A DNA stretch of 64,000 nt from an uncultured Bacteroidota bacterium (GTDB taxonomy: Bacteria; Bacteroidota; Bacteroidia; Flavobacteriales; Flavobacteriaceae). The notes beneath the pieces were generated by a model. It was not told the DNA's origin. It ran no database searches and saw only the letters and a list, made by a program, of their open reading frames with translations. The stretch's first letter is position 1, and each line of letters opens with the position of its first letter. The position numbers and the translations under genes were made by a program. Shown here in pieces: positions 9,872 through 18,348 of this stretch. The stretch is taken from positions 62,001 through 126,000 of the forward strand of contig CACJNF010000002.1 of assembly GCA_902594745.1 (NCBI GenBank), read 5' to 3'.

Positions 9872-10663
9872 ATGTTTTCAGGAGTAATAAAAAAAATGAT
9901 TTCAATACATGATGATCCTATTCGATATATGCTAGATTTTGAAAATGATCTTTTATTTCTTAATCAGTTTATAGGTAAAAATATCAACTTAAAAAAGACA
10001 GGTTATTGTTGTCTATCATGCTCTGAAAATATTGAAATTTTTGCAAATGGTTTTTGCAAAAAATGCTTTTTTGAGTCTCCAATGTCTGGTGATTGGGTAA
10101 TGAAGCCTGAGTTAAGTAAAGCTCACTTGGAAATTGAAGATAGAGACCTTGAATATGAAAAAAAAATTCAAATTCAAGATCATATTGTTTACCTCTCAAA
10201 AACAAGTGAAACAAAAGTTGGTGTTACCAGATCAAATAATAAAACTACAAGGTGGATTGATCAAGGAGCTATTGAAGCTATTGAATTAATTAAAGTTCCT
10301 AATCGATATTTGGCAGGGATAGCTGAGGTAAAATTAAAACAGAAATTTTCTGATAAAACAAATTGGCGTAAAATGCTTACAAGTCAAATTAATGATTCGA
10401 ATTTAAAAAATGATAAAGATGAAGCGCTTGAATTCCTAGGTAAGGATTTTAATGATTACTTTTTGATAGATACTGAAGTAATTAAATTTAATTATAGAAT
10501 AGATAATTCAATTGACTCAGTAAAATCTGTAAGTCTTAAAAAGTCTGATGAAATAAATGGAAAATTAATTGGAATTAAGGGACAATATTTAATTTTTGAA
10601 GATTCAAGTGTATTTAATGTTAGATCTAATGAAGGGTATTTAATTGATCTGACTATTGATTAA
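9872..10663 (+). CDS. DUF2797 protein with N-terminal Cys motifs
   Basis: 263 residues, ATG start. Matches the DUF2797 family by recall of its layout: an N-terminal cysteine cluster (Cys46/Cys47, Cys50, Cys62, Cys65; CCLSC then CKKC) that probably binds zinc, followed by HIVYLSKTSETKVGVTRSNN, which resembles a GIY-YIG-like beta segment, and TRWIDQGAIEAIEL. The function is unknown. No signal peptide or transmembrane segment. It is divergent from the GH3 gene (41 bases between starts) and overlaps the 3' end of rluF by 11 bases. Confidence 0.75.
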   Translation: MFSGVIKKMISIHDDPIRYMLDFENDLLFLNQFIGKNINLKKTGYCCLSCSENIEIFANGFCKKCFFESPMSGDWVMKPELSKAHLEIEDRDLEYEKKIQIQDHIVYLSKTSETKVGVTRSNNKTTRWIDQGAIEAIELIKVPNRYLAGIAEVKLKQKFSDKTNWRKMLTSQINDSNLKNDKDEALEFLGKDFNDYFLIDTEVIKFNYRIDNSIDSVKSVSLKKSDEINGKLIGIKGQYLIFEDSSVFNVRSNEGYLIDLTID

Positions 10664-11345
10664 ATAATTGTTTTACTTCATCTTCACTCAAATCTCTATA
10701 CTCTCCAATATTAATATCTAAATGAATATTCATAATTCTAGTCCTTTTTAGTTTAGTTACTCTGTAACCTAAAACCTCACACATTCTTCTGATTTGCCTA
10801 TTCATTCCCTGGGTTAGAACAATTTTAAATCTATTATCATTAATCCTCTTTACATAACACCTTTTTGTCATTTTACCCATAATCCTGACTCCCTTCCTCA
10901 TCTTTTCAATAAAATCTTGTGTTATATTTTTATTTACCCATACCATATATTCTTTCTCCTTCTTGTTTTCTGCTCTTAAAACATTATTTACAATGTCACC
11001 ATTATTTGTTAGCAGAATAAGACCTTCACTTTGTTTGTCTATTCTTCCAATTGTAAAAAGCCGCTCTTTGTGATTAATAAAATCAATAATATTATCCTTC
11101 ACTTTTGGGTTTCCAGTACATTCAATTCCAATAGGCTTATTGAATGCTATGTATACTCTTTTTTTATTAGTATTCTGAATTATTTCACCATCAACTTTAA
11201 TCTCATCATCCATATTCACCTTAGATCCTAACTCAGCAACTTTACCGTTAATATATACTCTACCAAGAGAAATATACTCGTCAGCTTTTCTTCTAGAACA
11301 GAATCCAACTTCACTTAAGTACTTATTAATTCTTTTTGATTCCAA
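10653..11345 (-). CDS. rluF: 23S rRNA pseudouridine synthase, RluF type
   Basis: 230 residues. The start is a TTG at 11345, one base after the stop codon of the upstream transporter gene; no ATG gives the complete S4 domain. The S4 RNA-binding domain covers residues 3-50 (INKYLSEVGFCSRRKADEYI), and the RsuA/RluB/E/F catalytic domain carries the aspartate in GRIDKQSEGLILLT (Asp103). RluF isomerises U2604 and U2605 of 23S rRNA in E. coli. Length and motif variant favour RluF over RluB/RluE, but paralogues are close. Its stop overlaps DUF2797 by 11 bases. Confidence 0.85.
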   Translation of the reverse strand: MESKRINKYLSEVGFCSRRKADEYISLGRVYINGKVAELGSKVNMDDEIKVDGEIIQNTNKKRVYIAFNKPIGIECTGNPKVKDNIIDFINHKERLFTIGRIDKQSEGLILLTNNGDIVNNVLRAENKKEKEYMVWVNKNITQDFIEKMRKGVRIMGKMTKRCYVKRINDNRFKIVLTQGMNRQIRRMCEVLGYRVTKLKRTRIMNIHLDINIGEYRDLSEDEVKQLFNQ

Positions 11346-11346
11346 C

Positions 11347-12051
11347 CTAACTAAGTTTAATTTCTTCTCCGACTTTTAAATTGAATTTCTTTCTAAAAAT
11401 CCATACGAAAAGATATAAAAGGGGTGTATCTAATAATGCAACAATTACCTTAAATAAAAATCCAGAAATAACTAGAACTAAAAATTTATCCTCTGGAAGA
11501 ATTCCAAAAAGAATAAGTAACGATACAATTGTAAATGTGTCTACAAATTGTGATGTAAAAGTTGAAAAGTTATTTCTTAACCAAAGGTGTTTACCTTTGG
11601 TAAGCTTTTTCCAAAAATGGTATATTCTTATATCTATAAATTGAGCGAATAAGTATGTTAACATAGATGCCAATACTGCTAGTGGAGCATTAAGAAAAAC
11701 ACTGTTAAAAGTTTCATCATCAATTGGTGATGCTTCTATAGCTGGTACTTGGCTTGATACAAAAATTAGAATAATTGAAAAAATTGATGCAAATATTCCA
11801 GTTATTACAACCTGATCTGCTTTCTTCCTTCCATAAATTTCAGATATTAAGTCTGTAATTAGGAATGTAAGAGGATAAGGTAAAATACCAACTGACAACT
11901 CAAAAAGTTTTACACCTAATAAATTTATATCGAATGGATACCAATAAAATATTTTTGTAAATATTAAATTTGATGCAACTAGTGAAGTAATAAATAATCC
12001 CGCAAGAATTAAATATATATTATTTGCTAGAGTAATTTTTTTGGAATTCAT
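11347..12051 (-). CDS. queuosine precursor transporter (VUT/YhhQ family)
   Basis: 234 residues, ATG start. Membrane protein with about six hydrophobic segments (for example ILAGLFITSLVASNLIF, VVITGIFASIFSIILIFV and FTIVSLLILFGILP). The VUT-family signature is LPYPLTFLITDLISEIYGRK. E. coli YhhQ imports the 7-deazaguanine precursors of queuosine for tRNA modification. Only nine bases separate its start codon from that of the divergent folK. It is followed by rluF after one base, so two RNA-modification genes are coupled on the minus strand. Confidence 0.88.
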   Translation of the reverse strand: MNSKKITLANNIYLILAGLFITSLVASNLIFTKIFYWYPFDINLLGVKLFELSVGILPYPLTFLITDLISEIYGRKKADQVVITGIFASIFSIILIFVSSQVPAIEASPIDDETFNSVFLNAPLAVLASMLTYLFAQFIDIRIYHFWKKLTKGKHLWLRNNFSTFTSQFVDTFTIVSLLILFGILPEDKFLVLVISGFLFKVIVALLDTPLLYLFVWIFRKKFNLKVGEEIKLS

Positions 12052-12060
12052 ATAAGAATT

Positions 12061-12543
12061 ATGAGTAAAGTTTATTTATCAATAGGTTCAAACAAAGGTA
12101 ATCGTTCTGTATTAATAAATAAAGCGATAGATGAAATTGAGAAAAAGGTTGGAATAATAATTTCTAGATCAAGTATATATCAATCGAAGTCTTGGGGTTT
12201 TGATTCCAATGATTTTTATAATCTATGTTTACTTATTGATACAGATATTATGCCAAAATCTTTATTAATAAACTTAAAAAAGATTGAAAAATCAATGGGA
12301 AGAGAAGACATTGATGGTAGTTATTCGGACAGGTTCATAGATATTGATATTCTTTTTTATGATAACATTATAACAGATTTAGAAGACTTAAAAATCCCTC
12401 ATCCAAAAATTGAGATTAGAAAATTTGTTTTGGTCCCGATGTTAGAAATAGCAGATGATTATGTACATCCAATTTTGAATAAAACAATTAAGGAACTGGA
12501 TAATGACTGTAGCGATCAGGATATTCCTTTAAAAATAATTTAG
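12061..12543 (+). CDS. folK: 2-amino-4-hydroxy-6-hydroxymethyldihydropteridine diphosphokinase
   Basis: 160 residues, ATG start. HPPK of folate synthesis: transfers pyrophosphate from ATP to the pterin alcohol. Signature elements are YLSIGSNKGNR at the N-terminus, SKSWGFDSNDFYNLC, and the catalytic loop MGR-x-R-x-IDIDILFYD at about residues 80-101, with its Asp pair binding magnesium. Normal length for a single-domain enzyme. Divergent from the queuosine-precursor transporter with almost no intergenic space, so its promoter must lie inside that gene. The stop overlaps that of the TrmH-family gene (TTAG, 12540-12543). Confidence 0.93.
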   Translation: MSKVYLSIGSNKGNRSVLINKAIDEIEKKVGIIISRSSIYQSKSWGFDSNDFYNLCLLIDTDIMPKSLLINLKKIEKSMGREDIDGSYSDRFIDIDILFYDNIITDLEDLKIPHPKIEIRKFVLVPMLEIADDYVHPILNKTIKELDNDCSDQDIPLKII

Positions 12544-13070
12544 ATTTCGGTTTTTTGATAAAAGTCCCATAAAATAATTCCTGCTGCTACTGAAACATTT
12601 AAAGAATGTTTAGTCCCAACTTGAGGTATTTCAAGAACTTGATCAGATTCTAAAATTATTTCATCTGAAACACCGTCTACCTCATTGCCAAAGACAAAAG
12701 CATATTTTATACCTTTTTCAGGAATAAATTTTTCAATTTTTAATGATTTGTCTGCTTGTTCAACAGAAACAACTTTAATCCCCTTATTCTTTAGATTTTG
12801 GATTGTTTCTATCACATCCTCTGTGTATTCCCAATCAACAGAATCAGATGAACCAAGTGCTGTTTTTTCCATCTTAGAATTTTCAGGAGTAGCAGTATAT
12901 CCTGAGATAATAATTTTTTCAATCAAAAAAGAATCAGAAGTCCTAAAAATTGAACCAACATTATGAATACTTCTAATATTATCCAAAATTACAATTGCTA
13001 ATGTTTTCTTGGATTTTTTAAACTCCTCTATGGTCTTTCTATTTAACTCAGTATTTCTTAGTTTTCGCAT
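12540..13070 (-). CDS. TrmH/SpoU-family RNA 2'-O-methyltransferase
   Basis: 176 residues, ATG start. SPOUT-class enzyme with the three knot motifs: motif 1 at Asn37-Arg43 (NVGSIFR), motif 2 at about 127-136 (FGNEVDGVSD) and motif 3 at about 156-163 (SLNVSVAA). It lacks the N-terminal substrate domain of larger rRNA methylases, so it resembles the short TrmH/TrmL-like forms that methylate tRNA ribose at position 18 or 34; the target cannot be chosen from sequence alone. Cytoplasmic. A promoter-like TTTG with TATTTTTA 18 bases on lies on its strand in the 44-base gap to mutS. Confidence 0.88.
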   Translation of the reverse strand: MRKLRNTELNRKTIEEFKKSKKTLAIVILDNIRSIHNVGSIFRTSDSFLIEKIIISGYTATPENSKMEKTALGSSDSVDWEYTEDVIETIQNLKNKGIKVVSVEQADKSLKIEKFIPEKGIKYAFVFGNEVDGVSDEIILESDQVLEIPQVGTKHSLNVSVAAGIILWDFYQKTEI

Positions 13071-13114
13071 TAGAGTAAAAATAAAAATATTTACATTAGC
13101 ATAAATACAAAACA

Positions 13115-15703
13115 GTGACTAAAACGAGTAAAATCACACCTTTGATGAAGCAGTATAATGATATTAAATCTAAATATCCTGATACTATACTTTTGTTTAG
13201 AGTAGGTGATTTTTATGAAACTTTTGGCGAAGATGCAATATTAGCATCAAAGATTTTAGGTATAGTCTTAACAAAAAGAGGAGCAGGTTCAAGTAGTGAG
13301 GTTGAGCTAGCTGGATTTCCTCACCACTCAATTGAAAACTATCTTCCTAAACTAGTCAAGGCAGGTAATAGAGTTGCAGTTTGCGATCAATTGGAAGATC
13401 CAAAGCTTACGAAAAAAATTGTCAAAAGAGGAGTTACAGAAATAGTTACTCCAGGAATAGCAATTAATGATGGAGTACTTGATCAGAAGAAAAATAATTA
13501 TTTAGCTTCGGTCCACATAGAAAAAAATAAATTTGGAATTTCATTTCTTGATGTATCAACTGGTGACTTTTATGTATCACAAGGGGATTTAAAATTAATT
13601 GATCAGCTAATTTCAAACTTTTCTCCCAATGAAATATTGGTTTCAAAACCATCAAAAAATAAATTTTTTGAGTTGTTAGGAAACTCATACAACGTTTATC
13701 CGTTAGATGATTGGGTTTACGACAACTCATATTCAGAAAATAAGTTGCTTGATCATTTTAATACAAAAAGTTTGAAAGGTTTTGGTGTTGAGGATATTAA
13801 GCTAGGTACTGTAGCTGCAGGATCCATAATTCATTATTTAGATGATACAGAGCATAATAATCTTACTCATATCTCAACCCTTCAAAGGATATTTCCAGAG
13901 TCTTATGTATGGATGGATAGATTTACTATGAAAAATCTTGAGTTGTTTAATTCAAACTCTATAAATGGTTTTAATCTTTCTGATACAATTGATGAGACAA
14001 TAACTAGTATGGGTTCAAGAAAACTTAAAAGTTGGATTGCTTTTCCATTAATTGATAAAAAAGAGATAAAGAAAAGACAAGAAATTGTTCAATCAATAAT
14101 GAGTGATGATGAAATAAGTAGACTGCTTGATATTAACCTAAATAATATTTCAGATATAGAAAGATTAATGTCAAAAATTGCAACATATAAAATTTCACCA
14201 AGAGAGCTAGTTAATTTAAAAAGTTCATTAGAAAATGTAGATTTAATTAAAGACTCTCTATTAGTTTACAGTGGTGTTTTAAAAAATTACGGGAAATCAT
14301 TACCTAATTCTAAGAGTATAACAGGAGCAATATCTAAGACTCTAAAGGATGATTCTCCTGTTTCTATATTGAAAGGAGATTTTATTAAAGATGGATTCTC
14401 AAAAGAGCTTGATGGTTTAAGGGAGATAAGATCTTCAGGAAAGGAATATCTTAATCAAATCCTTGAAAGAGAGGCTAAAAAAACTAATATTCCTTCATTA
14501 AAGATCTCATTCAATAATGTCTTTGGATATTACATAGAGGTAAGAAATACCCATAAAGATAAAGTTCCAGAGGACTGGATAAGAAAGCAAACTCTTGTTA
14601 ATGCGGAAAGATATATTACACAGGAATTAAAAGAGTATGAGGAAAAAATAATAAATGCGGATGAGAAAATTAAAGATCTTGAGCTTAAGTTATTTTTAAA
14701 ATTGCTAGATAAACTTCAAGATAGCCTTTTAACATTAAAATTAGTTTCAGATAAAATTTCTGTAATTGATATTTTAAACTCTTTCTCAAAAAGAGCAGTC
14801 AGATATAAATATTGTTGTCCTAGGATAACAAGTACAAAAAAAATTGAAATAATTGCAGGAAGACATCCTGTAATTGAAGCTAATCTTCCTGCTGGAGAAA
14901 GATATATTCCTAACGATATATTTCTTGATACTGATCAGCAAATTATAATGATTACCGGTCCAAATATGTCTGGTAAATCTGCAATTTTAAGACAAACAGC
15001 ATTGATTACTATACTAGCTCAAATTGGTAGTTTTGTTCCTGCGCAAGAGATGACATTCTCCATAGTTGATAGAATTTTCACAAGAGTTGGTGCAAGTGAT
15101 AATATTTCGATGGGTGAATCAACCTTTATGGTTGAAATGAATGAAACAGCATCAATTTTAAATAATTTAACAGCAAATAGTCTAATTCTACTTGATGAAA
15201 TAGGAAGAGGTACAAGCACCTATGATGGAATCTCTATAGCTTGGGCAATAGCTGAGTTTCTACATGAAAATAAATTAAAACCTCATGTTCTTTTTGCAAC
15301 TCATTACCATGATCTAAATGAAATGGAGTCTATATACAGGGGAATAAGAAATTTTAATGTTAGTGTAAAAGAGACAAAAGATGATGTAATCTTTTTAAGA
15401 AAACTTGTTAAAGGAGGAAGTAATCATAGTTTTGGAATACATGTAGCTAAAATGGCTGGAATGCCAAAACTTGTACTTAATTCAGCAGAGAATAAATTAA
15501 AACTTATGGAGACTAGCAGGCCTAAGAATTTAAAAGCAGATAAAAGTGATGATAACCTTCAGCTTAGTTTTTTTGATATAGAAGATCCCAAAATGCAAGA
15601 GATAAGAAAAATTATTGAAGACTTAGATATTGATAATTTAAGTCCTGTTGAAGCACTATTGAAATTAAACCAGATAAAAAAAGAAATAAAAAATGGAGAT
15701 TGA
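13115..15703 (+). CDS. mutS: DNA mismatch repair protein MutS
   Basis: 862 residues from a GTG start; the product then begins MTKTSKITPLMKQY, in line with relatives. The mismatch-reading Phe-x-Glu motif is in GDFYETF (Phe33, Glu35). The connector, lever and clamp domains fill the middle. Walker A is GPNMSGKS at 615-622 and Walker B follows at LLDEIGRG (Asp694-Glu695). The C-terminal segment (after about 800) carries the short helical dimerisation region. This is MutS1, used in post-replicative mismatch repair with MutL. It overlaps the Smr gene by 11 bases. Confidence 0.97.
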   Translation: MTKTSKITPLMKQYNDIKSKYPDTILLFRVGDFYETFGEDAILASKILGIVLTKRGAGSSSEVELAGFPHHSIENYLPKLVKAGNRVAVCDQLEDPKLTKKIVKRGVTEIVTPGIAINDGVLDQKKNNYLASVHIEKNKFGISFLDVSTGDFYVSQGDLKLIDQLISNFSPNEILVSKPSKNKFFELLGNSYNVYPLDDWVYDNSYSENKLLDHFNTKSLKGFGVEDIKLGTVAAGSIIHYLDDTEHNNLTHISTLQRIFPESYVWMDRFTMKNLELFNSNSINGFNLSDTIDETITSMGSRKLKSWIAFPLIDKKEIKKRQEIVQSIMSDDEISRLLDINLNNISDIERLMSKIATYKISPRELVNLKSSLENVDLIKDSLLVYSGVLKNYGKSLPNSKSITGAISKTLKDDSPVSILKGDFIKDGFSKELDGLREIRSSGKEYLNQILEREAKKTNIPSLKISFNNVFGYYIEVRNTHKDKVPEDWIRKQTLVNAERYITQELKEYEEKIINADEKIKDLELKLFLKLLDKLQDSLLTLKLVSDKISVIDILNSFSKRAVRYKYCCPRITSTKKIEIIAGRHPVIEANLPAGERYIPNDIFLDTDQQIIMITGPNMSGKSAILRQTALITILAQIGSFVPAQEMTFSIVDRIFTRVGASDNISMGESTFMVEMNETASILNNLTANSLILLDEIGRGTSTYDGISIAWAIAEFLHENKLKPHVLFATHYHDLNEMESIYRGIRNFNVSVKETKDDVIFLRKLVKGGSNHSFGIHVAKMAGMPKLVLNSAENKLKLMETSRPKNLKADKSDDNLQLSFFDIEDPKMQEIRKIIEDLDIDNLSPVEALLKLNQIKKEIKNGD

Positions 15704-15920
15704 TTTACATGGTAAAACTCATCCAGAGGGACTGGAATTAATTGAAGAGTACATGCTATTAAATTCAACTAAGGGTAGCGTGAGCCTTAAAGTGATAACA
15801 GGAAATTCACCAGTTATGCAGAAGAAAATAATTGATCAAATATGTAATAGACATGGGTTCTCTTATTATATTCCCCCTCACAATCCTGGAGAAATGATCA
15901 TACAATATGAAAAATTATAA
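15693..15920 (+). CDS. small stand-alone Smr-like domain protein
   Basis: 75 residues, ATG start inside the last codons of mutS. The sequence is essentially one Smr (small MutS-related) domain: IDLHG at residues 3-7 is the conserved LDLHG-type motif and VITGNS (34-39) sits where TGxG normally is; the serine in place of the second glycine is a variation. Smr domains nick DNA or RNA and are usually fused to MutS2 or found in larger proteins; here it is free and translationally coupled to MutS1. The 14-base overlap with the next gene (15907-15920) suggests one transcript for all three. The function here is inferred only. Confidence 0.7.
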   Translation: MEIDLHGKTHPEGLELIEEYMLLNSTKGSVSLKVITGNSPVMQKKIIDQICNRHGFSYYIPPHNPGEMIIQYEKL

Positions 15921-17025
15921 ATTTTTAATTTTTATTTTCTTTCTAATTATTAACTCATGTTCAAAACAAGATGAGATAAATCAGCTTAATCAAACTATAC
16001 TTGATCTTCAAGCTAATATTTCTCAGCTAAATTCCCAGATTAATGATTACGCTTTTCAAATAAACCAATTAATCTCTCAAAACAATATTCAATCAGGACA
16101 AATCAATGAACTAAATTTTCAAATTAATGGTTTTCAAAGCCAAATTGAAGATTATATAAATCAAATTGAGATTCTAACTGAGTCAAATGAAATTTTTGAG
16201 ACAGACAATAATAACTTAACGATTCAATTAAATGACCTTCAGGATCAATTATACCTAATACGATCTCAAAGTGCTGAAGATGGAGTCTACCTTTTTAATT
16301 ATGTTGAAATTCTTGATCCACCATTTTCAGGAACTATGTGGGATCTCCCAGACTTAATCAAATCCTCTGATTATACTGTATATTCATCATCTGCATACCA
16401 AGGAATTTTGGATAGGCTATTTTATGATAAATCTATTCCTGATTTTATAACTTACCCAGCTCATGTATATAAGGTAAACTTTGGTGATGGTCTCTCTGTT
16501 GATTTTGAAATATATTCTGAGTTTACTCAAGAAGAAGCATCAAACTTAGAACAAAAATATGCCCCCTTGATGGGCCAACTTGGAAAAGAACTAAGAAAAA
16601 ATATTAAATCAATTGAATTTTTAAAAGGTGAGGAAGTTGCTTCTGCACAAAGATCTGATGATCTTTCTTATGCAAATATTACATTTCATACTGATTGGTT
16701 AAATAATACTGTAGAGACAAGGCCAGATGGAGATAGAACTGAAGAGTTATTTATCCATGAAGCTGCGCATTTGTCAATTGATCCATATGTTTATGGTCAG
16801 CAAGGTTGGAATGAAGCTGTTAATCTAGATGGAAATTATTTATCAACTTATGCAAAAGATAATCCAGATTCAGAAGATGTTGCAGAGACCTTTCAAGCAT
16901 ATATTGCAGTTAAATATTTCCCTGAAAGAATAACAAGCTCATTAAGAGATACAATTCTTTCAATATGTTTAAATAGGTTTAAATATTTCGACTCGTTAAA
17001 TTTAGATTTATCTATCTATAAATAG
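15907..17025 (+). CDS. coiled-coil lipoprotein with HExxH zincin motif
   Basis: 372 residues, ATG start. A lipoprotein signal ends at Cys18 (IINSC). Residues 22-120 are a Gln/Asn/Ile-rich heptad-like stretch, a long coiled coil. The remaining domain has HEAAH (His284, His288) followed 39 residues later by EDVAETFQAY with Glu327, a spacing like the gluzincins of the anthrax-lethal-factor/M34-like group. I infer a membrane-anchored zinc peptidase, or a degenerate one. Function and substrate are unknown. It sits between the Smr gene (14-base overlap) and two tRNA genes, 28 bases before tRNA-Gly. Confidence 0.65.
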   Translation: MKNYKFLIFIFFLIINSCSKQDEINQLNQTILDLQANISQLNSQINDYAFQINQLISQNNIQSGQINELNFQINGFQSQIEDYINQIEILTESNEIFETDNNNLTIQLNDLQDQLYLIRSQSAEDGVYLFNYVEILDPPFSGTMWDLPDLIKSSDYTVYSSSAYQGILDRLFYDKSIPDFITYPAHVYKVNFGDGLSVDFEIYSEFTQEEASNLEQKYAPLMGQLGKELRKNIKSIEFLKGEEVASAQRSDDLSYANITFHTDWLNNTVETRPDGDRTEELFIHEAAHLSIDPYVYGQQGWNEAVNLDGNYLSTYAKDNPDSEDVAETFQAYIAVKYFPERITSSLRDTILSICLNRFKYFDSLNLDLSIYK

Positions 17026-17052
17026 TTAAATTATTATAAATTTGCATTCTCT

Positions 17053-17125
17053 GCGAAAGTAGCTCAGCTGGTAGAGCATCACCTTGCCAAGGTGAGGGTC
17101 GCGGGTTCGAATCCCGTCTTTCGCT
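17053..17125 (+). tRNA. tRNA-Gly (GCC)
   Basis: 73-base cloverleaf. Acceptor arms GCGAAAG (17053-17059) and CTTTCGC (17118-17124) pair fully; the anticodon stem TCACC/GGTGA encloses the loop TTGCCAA with anticodon GCC; the T arm GCGGGTTCGAATCCCGT is standard. CCA is not encoded, and the next bases begin the spacer to tRNA-Leu. Confidence 0.97.
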
Positions 17126-17129
17126 CAAC

Positions 17130-17215
17130 GCTCGAGTGGTGGAATTGGTAGACACGTTGGACTTAAAATCCAATGAGCAGTAATGTTCGTGCGGGTTCAA
17201 GTCCCGCCTCGAGTA
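17130..17215 (+). tRNA. tRNA-Leu (UAA)
   Basis: 86-base class II tRNA with a long variable arm. Acceptor arms GCTCGAG (17130-17136) and CTCGAGT (17208-17214) pair with one G-U; the anticodon stem TTGGA/TCCAA encloses CTTAAAA with anticodon TAA. The T arm is GCGGG-TTCAAGT-CCCGC. It starts four bases after tRNA-Gly, so both are on one transcript that ends at the hairpin at 17221-17246. CCA is not encoded. Confidence 0.97.
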
Positions 17216-17220
17216 CAGAA

Positions 17221-17246
17221 AAGCCTCCTTTTTAGGGGGCTTTTTT
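17221..17246 (+). terminator. intrinsic terminator after the tRNA pair
   Basis: Stem AAGCCTCC / GGGGGCTT around a TTTTTA-type loop, then a run of six T. It lies six bases after tRNA-Leu and is the clearest intrinsic terminator in the window. The mirror A-run on the other side makes it potentially bidirectional, also ending the convergent PepSY gene, whose last codons and stop (17232-17234) lie inside the stem. Confidence 0.85.
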
Positions 17247-17780
17247 ATTTCGTCTAATCTTTCTAGGATTAGCCCATAATAAATATCCACTATATATCAT
17301 AAAGACTAGACTTAATGATATAATACTAACATACGTAATTGTTGAAATATTGTTTTCTGTAAAATAGAAATCAATTATTGAGCCATCATGTAATCTTTCA
17401 ATAAAATTATCTGCTCTTTTTTCTATAGATAAAATTTCACCACTTTCTAGGTCCAACTGAAGCTCTTGAAAATTATTTTTAAACAAAATCTTAGCAATAC
17501 CTTTGTCTGGCCTTATATCTATTCTGTCAATTTCAGAGTCAATTTTAAGTTCACCACTTGCAAAGGTTCTAGCAATTGAATCTAGACTTTGTATTGAAAT
17601 CCAGCTGCTCTGATTAATAGAATTAGTCGATTTAGTTTCAGGCTTTAACCCTAGCTCGTCTTTTAACCCAAGAAGAAAACCGCTTATTGATATTAGTAGA
17701 AAAAAACCAATAAAAATAATCCCAACATTTCTGTGTAGCTTTCTGTATAATCTAGTAAAAATTACTGTTTTAGAACTCAT
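17232..17780 (-). CDS. PepSY-associated transmembrane protein
   Basis: 182 residues, ATG start. The N-terminal YRKLHRNVGIIFIGFFLLIS, with one membrane helix, and a C-terminal helix (ITYVSIISLSLVFMIYSGYLL) flank a PepSY-like extracytoplasmic domain (about 55-135) containing RLHDGSIIDF. Related PepSY membrane proteins occur beside iron and copper uptake or redox genes, but no such gene is adjacent here. It is shorter than multi-helix PepSY proteins and looks like a minimal form. Its 3' end overlaps the tRNA terminator, and it is the last gene of a minus-strand run starting with the metallophosphoesterase. Confidence 0.7.
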   Translation of the reverse strand: MSSKTVIFTRLYRKLHRNVGIIFIGFFLLISISGFLLGLKDELGLKPETKSTNSINQSSWISIQSLDSIARTFASGELKIDSEIDRIDIRPDKGIAKILFKNNFQELQLDLESGEILSIEKRADNFIERLHDGSIIDFYFTENNISTITYVSIISLSLVFMIYSGYLLWANPRKIRRNKKAP

Positions 17781-17783
17781 ATT

Positions 17784-18341
17784 TTATTTTGCTCTTTTTC
17801 CTTTTTGTTTAATATTCTTTTTAGCGATTTTAATGTGCTCAATATGATGTTTAGTATGCCATGCATACATCCCAACATGCTCATGAAGAATTATATTTTT
17901 ATCTCTGGATGAGTGATAGTAAGTTTTTTTGAAATCTTCTTCTGATAATGTCTTTAGAAGGCTAACCCATTTAGCATGAATTCCTTCAATCACATTTAGA
18001 CTATCTTTTACATCTAACACATTTGAGTCAGGAGTTGTTAAAAATTCAGCAACATCATACATTTTTACGCTAGGATTTTCCTCAAGTAAAGTATGTTTTG
18101 TTCTTAAGAACGCATATGTGTGTGTATCACAAAAATGGTGTATAATTTGAGCAATATTCATTCCTCCATCTCTATAAGATTTTTTAAAATCTGTCTTGTC
18201 AAGACCTTTTACAGACTCTCTAAGATCACTAGCAAATGACTCTAATGTTTTTATATCTTCAACAGTTCTTGAAAAGTTAAAATCAAGTATGGCTTTATAT
18301 TTTCCAATAGGAAACTTTAAATTATCTAGTTCATTTTCCAT
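17784..18341 (-). CDS. YfiT/DinB-family putative metal-dependent transferase
   Basis: 185 residues, ATG start. Four-helix DinB-fold protein of the YfiT/BstA-like branch. The metal-binding histidines are visible as His68 or His69 (IAQIIHHFCDTH), His162 and His166 (YAWHTKHHIEHI), with spacing that matches B. subtilis YfiT. Related proteins transfer low-molecular-weight thiols (bacillithiol S-transferases) or act as hydrolases. Cytoplasmic. It lies three bases before the PepSY gene and downstream of the glycosyltransferase on the same strand. Confidence 0.8.
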   Translation of the reverse strand: MENELDNLKFPIGKYKAILDFNFSRTVEDIKTLESFASDLRESVKGLDKTDFKKSYRDGGMNIAQIIHHFCDTHTYAFLRTKHTLLEENPSVKMYDVAEFLTTPDSNVLDVKDSLNVIEGIHAKWVSLLKTLSEEDFKKTYYHSSRDKNIILHEHVGMYAWHTKHHIEHIKIAKKNIKQKGKRAK

Positions 18342-18348
18342 GGTAGGT

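Noticed and set aside
17012..17290. Apparent 92-residue minus-strand protein across the tRNA genes
   Set aside because: It is the reverse translation of tRNA-Gly, tRNA-Leu and the terminator (the SRRDLNPHEH and SNPRPSPWQG type text is typical of such artefacts).
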